64,000 bases of DNA, taken from the NCBI RefSeq assembly GCF_002813635.1, contig NZ_CP016382.1:372001-436000 (forward strand), read 5' to 3'. A model generated the notes under the pieces. It saw only the letters and a program-made list of their open reading frames with translations. It was not told where the DNA came from and made no database searches. The stretch comes from Spiribacter roseus (GTDB lineage Bacteria > Pseudomonadota > Gammaproteobacteria > Nitrococcales > Nitrococcaceae). Below, in pieces: positions 42,596-52,800 of this stretch. How positions within the stretch are numbered: the first letter of the stretch is position 1; each line of letters begins with the position of its first letter. The position numbers and the translations under genes were made by a program.

Positions 42596-44178
42596 GCGCC
42601 CTGCTGCAGATTGAGGATCTGTCCATCGCCTTCGGCCGGGGCGGGCGCCAGACCCCGGTCGTGCAGGGGGTCAATCTGACCCTGAATGCACGGGAAACGC
42701 TGGCGCTGGTGGGCGAGAGTGGCTCGGGCAAGTCCATTACGGCGCTGTCGGTGCCCCAGCTGCTGCCCTATCCGTTGGCCAGTCACCCCACCGGCCGCAT
42801 CCTGGTGGAGGGCGAATCACTGATCGGTGCCAGCACGGCGACCCTGCGGCGGTTCCGGGGGGGTGCGTTGGGCATGGTCTTCCAGGAGCCCATGACCTCG
42901 CTCAACCCCGTCCATACGCTGGAAAAGCAGATCGGTGAGACCCTGCGCATCCACCAGGGCCTGAGCGCCGCCGCGGCCCGGGATCGCATCGTCGAACTGC
43001 TCGAGATGGTCCGGCTGCCCGAGGCCTCGGCCCGTCTGGGGGCATTCCCGCATCAGCTCTCCGGCGGGCAGCGCCAGCGTGTGATGATCGCGATGGCGAT
43101 CGCCAACAGCCCCCGGCTGCTGATCGCCGATGAGCCCACCACGGCGCTGGATGTGACCATTCAGGCCGAGATCCTCGAGCTGCTGGCTGATCTCAAGCAA
43201 CGACTCGACATGGCCATGCTGCTGATCAGCCATGACCTGAATGTGGTCCGCCGGGTGGCGGATCGCGTAGCGGTCATGCAGCAGGGACGCGTAGTTGAGC
43301 AGGGTGAGGCCGCCAGCGTGTTCGAACAGCCCCGCAGTGACTATACCCGGGCGCTGATCGCCGCCGAGCCCAGTGGCCGACCGCGGCCCGTCGCCAATCC
43401 GCAGACGGTGCTCGAGGCCCGGGATCTGCGGGTGTGGTTTCCGCGCCGCGGTGGTCTGCTGAAACGCGTGGTGGGCCACCTCAAGGCGGTGGACGGCATT
43501 GATCTGGCGGTGGGCGCCGGGGAAACCCTGGGGGTCGTGGGCGAGAGCGGATCCGGCAAGACCACGCTGGGCATGGCGCTGCTGCGGCTGCAGGCCGCCA
43601 CCGGTCAGATCCGCTTCGAGGGTCGTGATATCAGTCGCCTGGGCAAGGGGGCGCTTCGGCCGCTGCGGCGGCGACTGCAGGTGGTCTTCCAGGACCCCTA
43701 TGGCAGTCTCAGCCCGCGGCTTTCCGTCGAGCAGATCATCGGCGAGGGGCTGGCGGTGCACCGCATCGGTGCCGATGCGGCCGAGCGCGGCGCCCTGGCC
43801 CGCGAGGCGCTCGCCGAGGTCGGCCTCGACCCGGCGCTGGCTGAGCGGTTTCCCCACGAACTCTCGGGCGGCCAGCGTCAGCGCGTGGCGGTGGCGCGCG
43901 CCATCGTGCTCAAGCCCGCGGTGGTGGTGCTGGATGAACCCACCTCGGCCCTCGACCGAAGCGTTCAGACCCAGCTCGTCGAGTTGCTGCGATCACTCCA
44001 GGCGCGGCACGGGCTGGCGTACGTGTTCATCAGCCACGACCTGAAGATCGTGCGGGCCATGAGCCACCGTATGCTCGTCATGCAGTCCGGTCAGGTGGTG
44101 GAATCAGGGCCGGCGGAGCGGATTTTCACCGACCCGCAGGCGGCGTACACCCAACGGTTGCTGGCGGCGGCATTGTGA
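42592..44178 (+). CDS. yejF: Peptide ABC transporter ATP-binding protein YejF
   Basis: A fused double ATPase powering YejBE. Each half has a full set of motifs: Walker [13 protein letters not shown] and [12 protein letters not shown], signature LSGGQRQRV twice, Walker [13 protein letters not shown] and [12 protein letters not shown], and H-loops in ISHDL. 528 residues, as in E. coli. ATGA overlap with yejE; the end lies 48 bases before der. Confidence 0.95.
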   Translation: MSALLQIEDLSIAFGRGGRQTPVVQGVNLTLNARETLALVGESGSGKSITALSVPQLLPYPLASHPTGRILVEGESLIGASTATLRRFRGGALGMVFQEPMTSLNPVHTLEKQIGETLRIHQGLSAAAARDRIVELLEMVRLPEASARLGAFPHQLSGGQRQRVMIAMAIANSPRLLIADEPTTALDVTIQAEILELLADLKQRLDMAMLLISHDLNVVRRVADRVAVMQQGRVVEQGEAASVFEQPRSDYTRALIAAEPSGRPRPVANPQTVLEARDLRVWFPRRGGLLKRVVGHLKAVDGIDLAVGAGETLGVVGESGSGKTTLGMALLRLQAATGQIRFEGRDISRLGKGALRPLRRRLQVVFQDPYGSLSPRLSVEQIIGEGLAVHRIGADAAERGALAREALAEVGLDPALAERFPHELSGGQRQRVAVARAIVLKPAVVVLDEPTSALDRSVQTQLVELLRSLQARHGLAYVFISHDLKIVRAMSHRMLVMQSGQVVESGPAERIFTDPQAAYTQRLLAAAL

Positions 44179-44214
44179 GCGTGGATTGCCACCCCGACCG
44201 GGGCTGCCGGCTGC

Positions 44215-44220
44215 TATCAT
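44215..44220 (+). promoter_or_regulatory. -10-like box for der, possibly leaderless
   Basis: TATCAT ends 6 bases before the der ATG (44227). No Shine-Dalgarno sequence is present. The -35 is poor: TTGCCA at 44186 is 23 bases away. Confidence 0.35.
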
Positions 44221-44226
44221 GACTGG

Positions 44227-45651
44227 ATGGAGCAACCGGTAATCGCCCTGGTGGGGCGGCCCAATGTGGGCAAATCCACCCTGTTCAACCGACTTACGCG
44301 GACGCGGGATGCCCTGGTGGCGGATTTCCCGGGGCTGACCCGCGACCGGCAGTATGGCGTTGGCCGCCTGGGGCCGGCGCCCTATGTGGTGGTGGACACC
44401 GGCGGGCTCGGCGAGCCCGATGACGTCACTTATCATCACATGCAGCGTCAGGCCCTGCGCGCGCTGGACGAGGCCGATGTCATCCTGTTTCTGGTCGACG
44501 CGCGGGTCGGCGTCACCCCCGGCGACGAGGCCCTTACCCGCGATCTGCGCCGCCGCGGTAAACGCGTCTGGCTGGTCATGAACAAGATCGACGGGGTCGA
44601 TGCGGACGTTGCCGGCGCCGAATTCCACTCGCTGGGCATGGATTCGCCCTGGCCGATCGCGGCGGTGCAGGGGCGCGGCGTCACTCAGCTCATGGGTGCG
44701 GTGCTGGAGGACTGCCTGGGGGCCGCCTGGGCCGCCCCGGCATCCGCCGATCCCGCCGACGCCGAGGCGCCCGACGAGCCGGATGCGCCCATTGATGTGG
44801 CCATCATCGGCCGGCCCAACGTGGGCAAGTCCACGCTGGTGAACCGCCTGATCGGCGAGGAGCGGGTGCTGGTGTATGACATGCCCGGGACCACGCGGGA
44901 TTCCATCCGGGTGCCGTTCGAGCGGGACGGCCGGGCCTTCACGCTGATCGATACCGCGGGCGTGCGACGCCGGAGCCGGGTCAGCGATGGGGTCGAGAAA
45001 TTCAGTGTCATCAAGACCCTGCAGGCGATCGAGGCGGCGCAGGTGGTGATCATGGTGCTCGATGCGCAGCAGGAGATCTCCGAACAGGACGCCCACCTCA
45101 TCGGTCATGCCATCAACGCGGGGCGCGGGCTGGTCCTGGCGGTCAACAAATGGGACGGGTTGATCGCTGAAAACCGCGAGCGCATCCGTCGTGAACTCGA
45201 CGTCAAGCTGGGATTCCTCGACTTTACCCGGCCACGATTCATCTCCGCGCTGCACGGGACCGGAGTCGGCCGGCTGCTCGAGGAGGTGGCGCATGTGCAT
45301 GCAGCGGCGCGCCGCGAATTGCCCACACCCGCGCTCAACCGGGTGCTTGAAGACGCCATCAGTGCCCACCAGCCGCCGCTCGTCCGCGGCCGGCGCATCA
45401 AGTTGCGCTACGCGCATCAGGGCGGCCGCAACCCGCCCACCATCGTGGTCCATGGCAACCAGACCCGCGACCTGCCGGATGCCTACCGGCGGTTTCTGAT
45501 CAACCGGTTCCGCAAGGCGTTCCAGCTCCATGGCACGCCCATTCGGCTGGAGCTGCGCACCGGCGAAAACCCTTATGCCGGCCGCCGCAACAAGCTCACG
45601 CCGCGACAGCAGAAAAAACGCGACCGGGTGGTGCGTCGGAACCGACGCTAG
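44227..45651 (+). CDS. der: Ribosome biogenesis GTPase Der (EngA)
   Basis: Double-GTPase factor needed for 50S assembly. Two G domains are visible, the first with [14 protein letters not shown] and DTGGLGE, the second with [14 protein letters not shown] and DTAGVRRRS, joined by an acidic linker. A KH-like domain follows and the protein ends in a basic tail ([19 protein letters not shown]). 474 residues. In Pseudomonas der follows bamB and hisS; here it follows the Yej transporter, so its context has been rearranged. Confidence 0.97.
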   Translation: MEQPVIALVGRPNVGKSTLFNRLTRTRDALVADFPGLTRDRQYGVGRLGPAPYVVVDTGGLGEPDDVTYHHMQRQALRALDEADVILFLVDARVGVTPGDEALTRDLRRRGKRVWLVMNKIDGVDADVAGAEFHSLGMDSPWPIAAVQGRGVTQLMGAVLEDCLGAAWAAPASADPADAEAPDEPDAPIDVAIIGRPNVGKSTLVNRLIGEERVLVYDMPGTTRDSIRVPFERDGRAFTLIDTAGVRRRSRVSDGVEKFSVIKTLQAIEAAQVVIMVLDAQQEISEQDAHLIGHAINAGRGLVLAVNKWDGLIAENRERIRRELDVKLGFLDFTRPRFISALHGTGVGRLLEEVAHVHAAARRELPTPALNRVLEDAISAHQPPLVRGRRIKLRYAHQGGRNPPTIVVHGNQTRDLPDAYRRFLINRFRKAFQLHGTPIRLELRTGENPYAGRRNKLTPRQQKKRDRVVRRNRR

Positions 45652-45660
45652 GGCGGCACA

Positions 45661-46209
45661 ATGACGAATATATCGCTGCCGCGGGCCAACCGCATCCGAA
45701 TGGTCTACTCGCCCCTGGAGGATCGTCTTGCGCTGAGGCTGACGATGGCCTCCGGGGAAGGGCGCATCGCCTGGCTGTCCCGCCGGGCCCTGCATCGGCT
45801 CATGCAGCCCATCAATGACACGCTCAAGCAATCGCATCCGGCCGCCGAGGGCGAAGCCGCCCACGATGCGGTGATGGCGCTGGAGCATATCGGTGCCCGC
45901 TCGCAGGTGGCCGCGCAGCGCCACCAGGATGAGGCCGGCGAGACCACGACACCACCCGGCCCCGAGGCATGGACCCACTGGCTGGTGACCGAGGCGCGGG
46001 TTGAAAGCCAGCATGAGGAGATCGTCATCGCCCTGATGGGCCAACCGCTGCCGGGAACCCCCGACGAGCGACTCGACCCGATGCCCATCGCCGGACTGTC
46101 GCTGATCCGCGCGCATGCCCACGAGGTGCTGCGACTGATGCATGCGCATGCCGAGAAGGCGGGCTGGTCGCTTGACGCATCGATCGGCTGGATAACGGCG
46201 GACCGGTAG
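45661..46209 (+). CDS. Hypothetical protein, 182 residues
   Basis: Not recognised. Soluble and mixed alpha/beta in appearance, without signal peptide or membrane helix. It starts with a strand-like RANRIRMVYSPLEDRLALRL, followed by two helical stretches and a Pro/Thr-rich spacer (ETTTPPGPEA), then VESQHEEIVIALMGQP and a His-rich helix (IRAHAHEVLRLMHAHAEKAG). An AGGGCGG lies just before the ATG. It begins 9 bases after der, so it is likely cotranscribed with it, and stops 9 bases before the tRNA-Arg. Confidence 0.65.
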   Translation: MTNISLPRANRIRMVYSPLEDRLALRLTMASGEGRIAWLSRRALHRLMQPINDTLKQSHPAAEGEAAHDAVMALEHIGARSQVAAQRHQDEAGETTTPPGPEAWTHWLVTEARVESQHEEIVIALMGQPLPGTPDERLDPMPIAGLSLIRAHAHEVLRLMHAHAEKAGWSLDASIGWITADR

Positions 46210-46218
46210 GCGTTGGGG

Positions 46219-46295
46219 TGGCGCCCCGAGCAGGATTCGAACCTGCGACCTATCGCTTAGGAGGCGATTGCTCTATCCAGCTGAGCTATCGGGGC
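46219..46295 (-). tRNA. tRNA-Arg (anticodon CCT)
   Basis: 77 bases on the minus strand, acceptor GCCCCGA/TCGGGGC, G discriminator, encoded CCA. Loop CTCCTAA gives CCT, a reader for the rare codon AGG. Confidence 0.98.
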
Positions 46296-46354
46296 GTATA
46301 GATAGAGTCTACAGGCAGTCGAGGCGCCCTGCCGAGACGCATTAAAAGGCGATC

Positions 46355-47686
46355 ATGCGAATGGATTCCGCAACCGCGCGTCCTCGTTTATGGCTGGTGG
46401 GCGAATCGGCCCGCCCGATCTGGCTCAGCGACGCCTACACCCTGGCCGACGGGCCGGAGCATGCGGACGTTGCCGTGCTCATGCCCGGCACGCCGGTCGA
46501 GGCCCTCGACGACCGCCGCGCCTCCGCGCACGCCGCGTTGATGCCCGTGATCAACGCCTCGGGTCAGTCGATGCCCGGGGCACTGTGTGATGTCGCCAGC
46601 CTGCAGCCGGCGCTACTGGATGAGGCGCTTGGCGTCGCGCGGCCGGTGGTTGAGCGACTCGCGCAGCTGCCCGAGATTGATGCACTGGCCGATACAGACG
46701 CATTGATGGTGCTCGCCATGGCCCATTCGTGGCAGACACCGATTCAGGCCACCTGGGACTTTACCCGGCCGGCCGCCGTCCGCTACGCGGCTCTGCGGGG
46801 CATCGAAAATCCCAGGGAGCTGCTCGAAGAGCTGGCCGCGGCCGAATTGCTGGTCCGGGAGCGATTCGACTGCATCCACTACTGCCCGGCCTGCGACGGC
46901 TCGCGGCTGAACGTCCGCGAGGAGTGCACCGAATGCCGCAGCAGTGACCTGGAGTCCGAGCCTCTGGTCCACCACTATCGCTGTGCCTATCAGGCCCGGG
47001 AATCCGAGTTCCTGCGGGGGCGTTCGCTGGAGTGCCCCAAGTGTCGGCGGGCCCTTCGCCATTATGGGGTGGATTACGATAAACCCGGCGTGGTCTTCGT
47101 CTGCGGTCATTGTGGTGCCGAAAACAGTGATCCGGCGGTGGGCTTTCTCTGCACGGACTGCGGTCGGCACACCGACAGCGAGCTGATGGACACCCGTACC
47201 TGGTGGCATTACGCCATTACGTCGGGTGGGGTCACGGCGCTGCACCGCGGTGTTCTGCCGCATCTGAGCCTCGAGGCGAGCATGGCCCGTGGTCCGATGG
47301 GCTACTGGGTCAGGGACTTCATGACGCTGCTGCGGTTCGAGCAGGCTCAGGCCCGTCGTTACCAGCGTCCCCTGTCAGTCCTCATTCTGCGTGTGCACAA
47401 CATCGAGGCGGTGAGCGACGCGTGGGGTGGCCGCGGTCTCTCACAGGTCTTTGCGCATCTGGTGGATGTGCTCTCGGAGTGCCTGCGCGAGACCGATGCC
47501 GTGACCGCCCGCGACCACGTCGTCTACGTCCTCCTGCCCGAAACCCCAATGGCCCAAACCGAGGTCATTGCCCAGCGCCTGCGCGAGATCGTTGAGACAG
47601 TGGTCGCATCGCCGATGCAGATCACGGTTGAGCGCAGTGGGGGAGTGGATGGCCTCTCCACAGTGCTCGAGGCGCTGACGGACTGA
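46355..47686 (+). CDS. Zinc-cluster (TackOD1-like) protein with degenerate GGDEF
   Basis: A 443-residue cytoplasmic protein with three parts. Residues 1-165 are an Ala/Leu-rich domain I do not recognise. Residues 173-270 hold five CXXC pairs (177/180, 191/194, 227/230, 250/253, 266/269) plus C173 and C210, like the TackOD1 zinc-binding domain seen beside GGDEF and glycosyltransferase proteins. Residues 318-430 follow the GGDEF fold (RPLSVLILRVHNIEAVSDAW, then VYVLLPETP) but the GGDEF signature itself is lost (RDHVVY at 386-391), and so is the metal-binding Asp. The RxxD of a cyclic-di-GMP inhibitory site survives as RETD, 378-381. It is therefore probably a cyclic-di-GMP receptor or scaffold, not a cyclase. 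Starts with AAAAGG upstream; its stop touches the glycosyltransferase start. Confidence 0.72.
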   Translation: MRMDSATARPRLWLVGESARPIWLSDAYTLADGPEHADVAVLMPGTPVEALDDRRASAHAALMPVINASGQSMPGALCDVASLQPALLDEALGVARPVVERLAQLPEIDALADTDALMVLAMAHSWQTPIQATWDFTRPAAVRYAALRGIENPRELLEELAAAELLVRERFDCIHYCPACDGSRLNVREECTECRSSDLESEPLVHHYRCAYQARESEFLRGRSLECPKCRRALRHYGVDYDKPGVVFVCGHCGAENSDPAVGFLCTDCGRHTDSELMDTRTWWHYAITSGGVTALHRGVLPHLSLEASMARGPMGYWVRDFMTLLRFEQAQARRYQRPLSVLILRVHNIEAVSDAWGGRGLSQVFAHLVDVLSECLRETDAVTARDHVVYVLLPETPMAQTEVIAQRLREIVETVVASPMQITVERSGGVDGLSTVLEALTD

Positions 47687-48945
47687 TGGAAAGCTCCATC
47701 GCGCTGCTCGCCCAACTGGATCTGCAGGGTTTTGTTTACCTGTTCTGGCATTACGTCATCTTTGATCTGTCGCGCTACGGCCTGAGCGTGATCGCCATTC
47801 TGCTGGCGGCGCCATGGGAGCGGTCATCACCGGATCCCTCCCATCGCCCCGCGGTAAGCGTGCTGTTGGTCGGTTTCAACGAGGCCAAGGCACTGCGGCG
47901 TACGGTGCGATCGCTCGGCGAGCAGACGCATCAGAATCTGGAACTGATTCTCGTGGATGACGGATCGATTGATCGCATGCGTGAGATCGGCGGGTCGCTG
48001 CGACGTCGTGGCGAGCTTGATCGGGTGGTATCCACCGGCATCCGCGGTGGCAAGTCCAGTGCCATCAATATGGGCCTGGAGTACGCCCGCCATGATCTGG
48101 TGAGCATCGTCGATATTGATACCACCTTCGATCGCGACGCCTTCGAGCAGCTGGTGGCGGGGATGGCCGATCCGCAGGTCGGGGCGGTCGCCGGTAACCT
48201 GGCGGTGCGCAATGCCGATACCACCCTGATGGCCCGCTTCCAGGCCATTGAATACATCACCAGTATCGCCCTGGGCCGCCGCTTCACCGCGGCGCTGGGG
48301 ATCCTGTCGATCGTCTCAGGGGCGTTTGGCGTATTCCGCAGACAGGCACTCAGGCAGATCGGGGGCTGGGACGTGGGGCCCGGCGAGGATGCTGACATCA
48401 CCGACAAACTACGCCGGGCCGGCTGGGCGATCGAGTTCGCGCCGCATGCCTGGTCGATGACCGATGTACCCGAGACCCTGAGCGGCTTCACTCACCAGCG
48501 GCTGCGCTGGAACCGCAGCGTCATCCGCTTTCGGCTGCGCAAGTACGGCGCCGCCTTTAACCCGTTCTGGCGGGGTTTTCGCGCGGAGAATGCCCTCGCG
48601 ATGGCGAATATCCTGTTCTATCAGGTCGTCCTGTCGATCAGTTTCTACGTCTATATTGTCTGGCTTTTCGCGACGCTGGGCCCGCACGGCGCCCTCACCG
48701 TGCTGGGTGCGACGATGCTCATCTATATCCTCCAGGGCCTGCTGGTCTACTGTGTGGCGTGGATCATGAGCGGTCCCCGTGCGCCGCTTGCCTATGCGCT
48801 GTACGTCCCCGGCCAGATCCTGTTCTCGACTTTCGTGCAGCGAGGAATTCGCATGATCGCCTATCTGGATGAGTGGATCTTCCGTCGCTCGTATGCGGAT
48901 CCGTATGTGCCGTCAAAAGTCCGCGACGCGGCGGAGCGTTTCTGA
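47686..48945 (+). CDS. Processive family 2 glycosyltransferase, membrane-bound
   Basis: Polysaccharide synthase of the BcsA/Alg8/PgaC type, 419 residues. One N-terminal helix, then the GT-A domain with VLLVGFNEA, VDDGSID, the DXD site in VSIVDIDTTFD, GEDADITDKL in place of TED, and the HQRLRWNRS (Q..RW) motif of processive enzymes. Three or four C-terminal helices form the pore. There is no PilZ domain, so any cyclic-di-GMP control would have to come from the neighbouring GGDEF-like protein. It starts as ATG overlapping the upstream TGA and ends overlapping the HlyD ATG. The sugar used is unknown. Confidence 0.87.
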   Translation: MESSIALLAQLDLQGFVYLFWHYVIFDLSRYGLSVIAILLAAPWERSSPDPSHRPAVSVLLVGFNEAKALRRTVRSLGEQTHQNLELILVDDGSIDRMREIGGSLRRRGELDRVVSTGIRGGKSSAINMGLEYARHDLVSIVDIDTTFDRDAFEQLVAGMADPQVGAVAGNLAVRNADTTLMARFQAIEYITSIALGRRFTAALGILSIVSGAFGVFRRQALRQIGGWDVGPGEDADITDKLRRAGWAIEFAPHAWSMTDVPETLSGFTHQRLRWNRSVIRFRLRKYGAAFNPFWRGFRAENALAMANILFYQVVLSISFYVYIVWLFATLGPHGALTVLGATMLIYILQGLLVYCVAWIMSGPRAPLAYALYVPGQILFSTFVQRGIRMIAYLDEWIFRRSYADPYVPSKVRDAAERF

Positions 48946-49964
48946 TGCAGCGCCTGCGCCGACCACCGCGCGTGGATCGTCTGCAGACCGAGCAGCGCCG
49001 CCATCGAGCGCGCATTGGGCGGTGGATTTACCTGTTGCTTTTGTTGGCCCTGATCGTGTGGCTGCTGAATATCTTCTTCGGGGACCGGGTGTACCTATCC
49101 GCACCCGGGATGGTGACCCGCGATCAGGTCGCGGTCAGTGTCAGTTACTCGGGGCGGGTGACCGCGCTGCATGTCCGCGAAGGCGATCGCGTTGAGGCCG
49201 GTCAGCGGCTCGCCTCGCTTGAATCGCTGCCGGTGCAGCGCGATATCGCCAATCTCTCGGCACAATGGGCGGAATGGCGACGTCGACGCGCGGCGTTGGC
49301 TGCCGAGCGCTATACGATCCGCCGCATGCTGCCGGTCGCCCGCGAGCAGGCGAGCACCATCGCCGAGTTGCTCGGCCTGCGTGAAAAGGCCTACGAAGAA
49401 GGACTCAGTACGCATCTCACCCTGCACGAACTGGTGACGGCGGATTACCGGAGCACCCTGCAGGCGACCGAACTCGAGGCCCGGGAGCAGGGGATAGCGC
49501 GCGAGATCGACACCCTTGATGACATCGTCACCCGGTTCGAGCGCAGTCTTGACGGTCTACGCGCGCGCTTTGACGGCGGCGAGGTCTATGCCCGACACGA
49601 CGGCATCATCACCGATGTACACGTCAAAGCGGGTGGCCATACCGGCCAGGCAGGCGAACTCATGACAATGGTCGTCGGCGAACCCTATGTGCTGGCCTAT
49701 ATCCCGCCCGGGGCGCTCTACTCAGTGAGCGAAGGGGACAGAGTCCGGGTCAGTTATGGTTTTGAGCGCCTCGACGGCACGGTCGAGTCCATTCGACCCG
49801 TTTCGGTGCGACTGCCCGAGGAGTTCCAGCGGGCTTTTCAACCCCGACAGCGCTCGCAGATCGTTCGGGTGAACCTGACCAACGGGGAGATTCCGCCGGC
49901 ATTCACGGCCGTTCAGGTGAGTGCATCGGGAGGATGGTGGAGCCGAGGGGGATCGAACCCCTGA
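48945..49964 (+). CDS. HlyD/Alg44-like membrane fusion protein
   Basis: Periplasmic adaptor anchored by one N-terminal helix (about residues 26-44) after a basic cytoplasmic start. A lipoyl/biotinyl-like half-motif ([20 protein letters not shown]), a coiled-coil hairpin of about 120 residues, a second half ([19 protein letters not shown]) and a beta-barrel follow. It probably links the neighbouring synthase to the outside, as Alg44 or HlyD do. Odd: its last ten residues and its stop are encoded within the antisense strand of the tRNA-Ala gene (30-base overlap). Starts inside the previous stop (TGATG). Confidence 0.82.
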   Translation: MQRLRRPPRVDRLQTEQRRHRARIGRWIYLLLLLALIVWLLNIFFGDRVYLSAPGMVTRDQVAVSVSYSGRVTALHVREGDRVEAGQRLASLESLPVQRDIANLSAQWAEWRRRRAALAAERYTIRRMLPVAREQASTIAELLGLREKAYEEGLSTHLTLHELVTADYRSTLQATELEAREQGIAREIDTLDDIVTRFERSLDGLRARFDGGEVYARHDGIITDVHVKAGGHTGQAGELMTMVVGEPYVLAYIPPGALYSVSEGDRVRVSYGFERLDGTVESIRPVSVRLPEEFQRAFQPRQRSQIVRVNLTNGEIPPAFTAVQVSASGGWWSRGGSNP

Positions 49965-50010
49965 CCTTCGCGTTGCGAACGCGACGCTCTCCCGGCTGAG
50001 CTACGGCCCC
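49935..50010 (-). tRNA. tRNA-Ala (anticodon CGC)
   Basis: 76 bases on the minus strand, acceptor GGGGCCG/CGGCTCC (one G-T pair), A discriminator, encoded CCA. Loop TTCGCAA in TCGCG/CGCGA gives CGC, a GCG reader absent from E. coli. Its 3' end overlaps the HlyD-like gene. Confidence 0.97.
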
Positions 50011-50054
50011 ATTGATGGCTGAAAGCTTATCATTGCTGACGTAAAGGATGCCAC

Positions 50055-50069
50055 AGGCGTCAGACGCCT
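50055..50069. promoter_or_regulatory. 15-base palindrome upstream of tRNA-Ala
   Basis: AGGCGTC-A-GACGCCT, perfect and with odd symmetry, 45 bases upstream of tRNA-Ala on its minus-strand promoter side. A TATCAT on the minus strand (50079-50074) lies just ahead, so the palindrome would sit around the transcription start. Confidence 0.35.
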
Positions 50070-50122
50070 TGTTATGATAGCGCAAGGGTTGTTGCGACAA
50101 CAGATACCCGCCATCAGGTTTC

Positions 50123-50209
50123 TGGTGCCGGGGGCGGGGCTCGAACCCGCACTCTCTTGCGAGAACCGGATTTTGAGTCCGGCGCGTCTACCAGTTCCGC
50201 CACCCCGGC
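50123..50209 (-). tRNA. tRNA-Leu (anticodon CAA)
   Basis: 87-base class II tRNA on the minus strand, acceptor GCCGGGG/CCCCGGC, A discriminator, encoded CCA, long variable arm. Loop CTCAAAA gives CAA (UUG codons). Confidence 0.98.
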
Positions 50210-50221
50210 ATTAACCACAAG

Positions 50222-50227
50222 TATAAC
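50222..50227 (+). promoter_or_regulatory. -10-like box for queA, near-leaderless
   Basis: TATAAC ends 8 bases before the queA ATG; no Shine-Dalgarno sequence in between. Any -35 would overlap the tRNA-Leu 5' end. Confidence 0.4.
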
Positions 50228-50235
50228 AGCACTGC

Positions 50236-52385
<2,150 letters not shown>

Positions 52386-52414
52386 TCCCGACCTTTCATT
52401 CGAGGGAGACTTCC

Positions 52415-52798
52415 ATGGATTTCTTTATCAACGATGCCCTGGCCCAGTCCGGTGGCCAGCCCGGTGCCGGTCTGACCGGTCTGATCTTTCCCATTGCACT
52501 GATCGTGATCTTCTACTTTCTGCTCATCCGCCCGCAGCAGAAGCGCGCCAAAGAGCACAAGAAGCTCGTCCAGAACCTGTCCAAGGGCGATGAAGTCCTG
52601 ACCAATGGTGGGCTCGTCGGTCGCATCAGCGACGTCGGTGATACCTATGCCAACGTGAGCCTCGCCGAAGGCGTCGAGGTGCGGCTGCAGAAAAGCGCGG
52701 TGGCCCAGGTGCTGCCCAAGGGTGCCATGAAGGCGGGCCTCGATAAGGCCGACGCGGGTGGCAAGGACGACACCGGCAAGGGCGACGCGTCGAAGTAG
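52415..52798 (+). CDS. yajC: Preprotein translocase subunit YajC
   Basis: Small single-span accessory of the SecDF complex. A hydrophobic helix (LIFPIALIVIFYFLLI) is followed by RPQQKRAKEHKKLVQNL and GDEVLTNGGLVGRI; the C terminus is a Lys/Asp/Gly-rich tail. 127 residues, slightly long. GAGGGAGA upstream. CATAAT at 52381-52386 may be a local -10. Confidence 0.95.
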   Translation: MDFFINDALAQSGGQPGAGLTGLIFPIALIVIFYFLLIRPQQKRAKEHKKLVQNLSKGDEVLTNGGLVGRISDVGDTYANVSLAEGVEVRLQKSAVAQVLPKGAMKAGLDKADAGGKDDTGKGDASK

Positions 52799-52800
52799 GC

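Noticed and set aside
44104-46149. A 681-codon minus-strand frame opposite yejF, der and the 182-residue gene
   Set aside because: Antisense to der over its whole length; no start signal and no recognisable domain.
47317-47650. Active diguanylate cyclase
   Set aside because: The GGDEF signature and the metal-binding aspartate are missing, so cyclase activity is unlikely; only the RxxD site remains.
46219-50209. Integrated genomic island with attachment-site repeats at the tRNA genes
   Set aside because: No integrase, no duplicated tRNA 3' end and no shift in base composition are visible; only the tRNA flanks suggest it.
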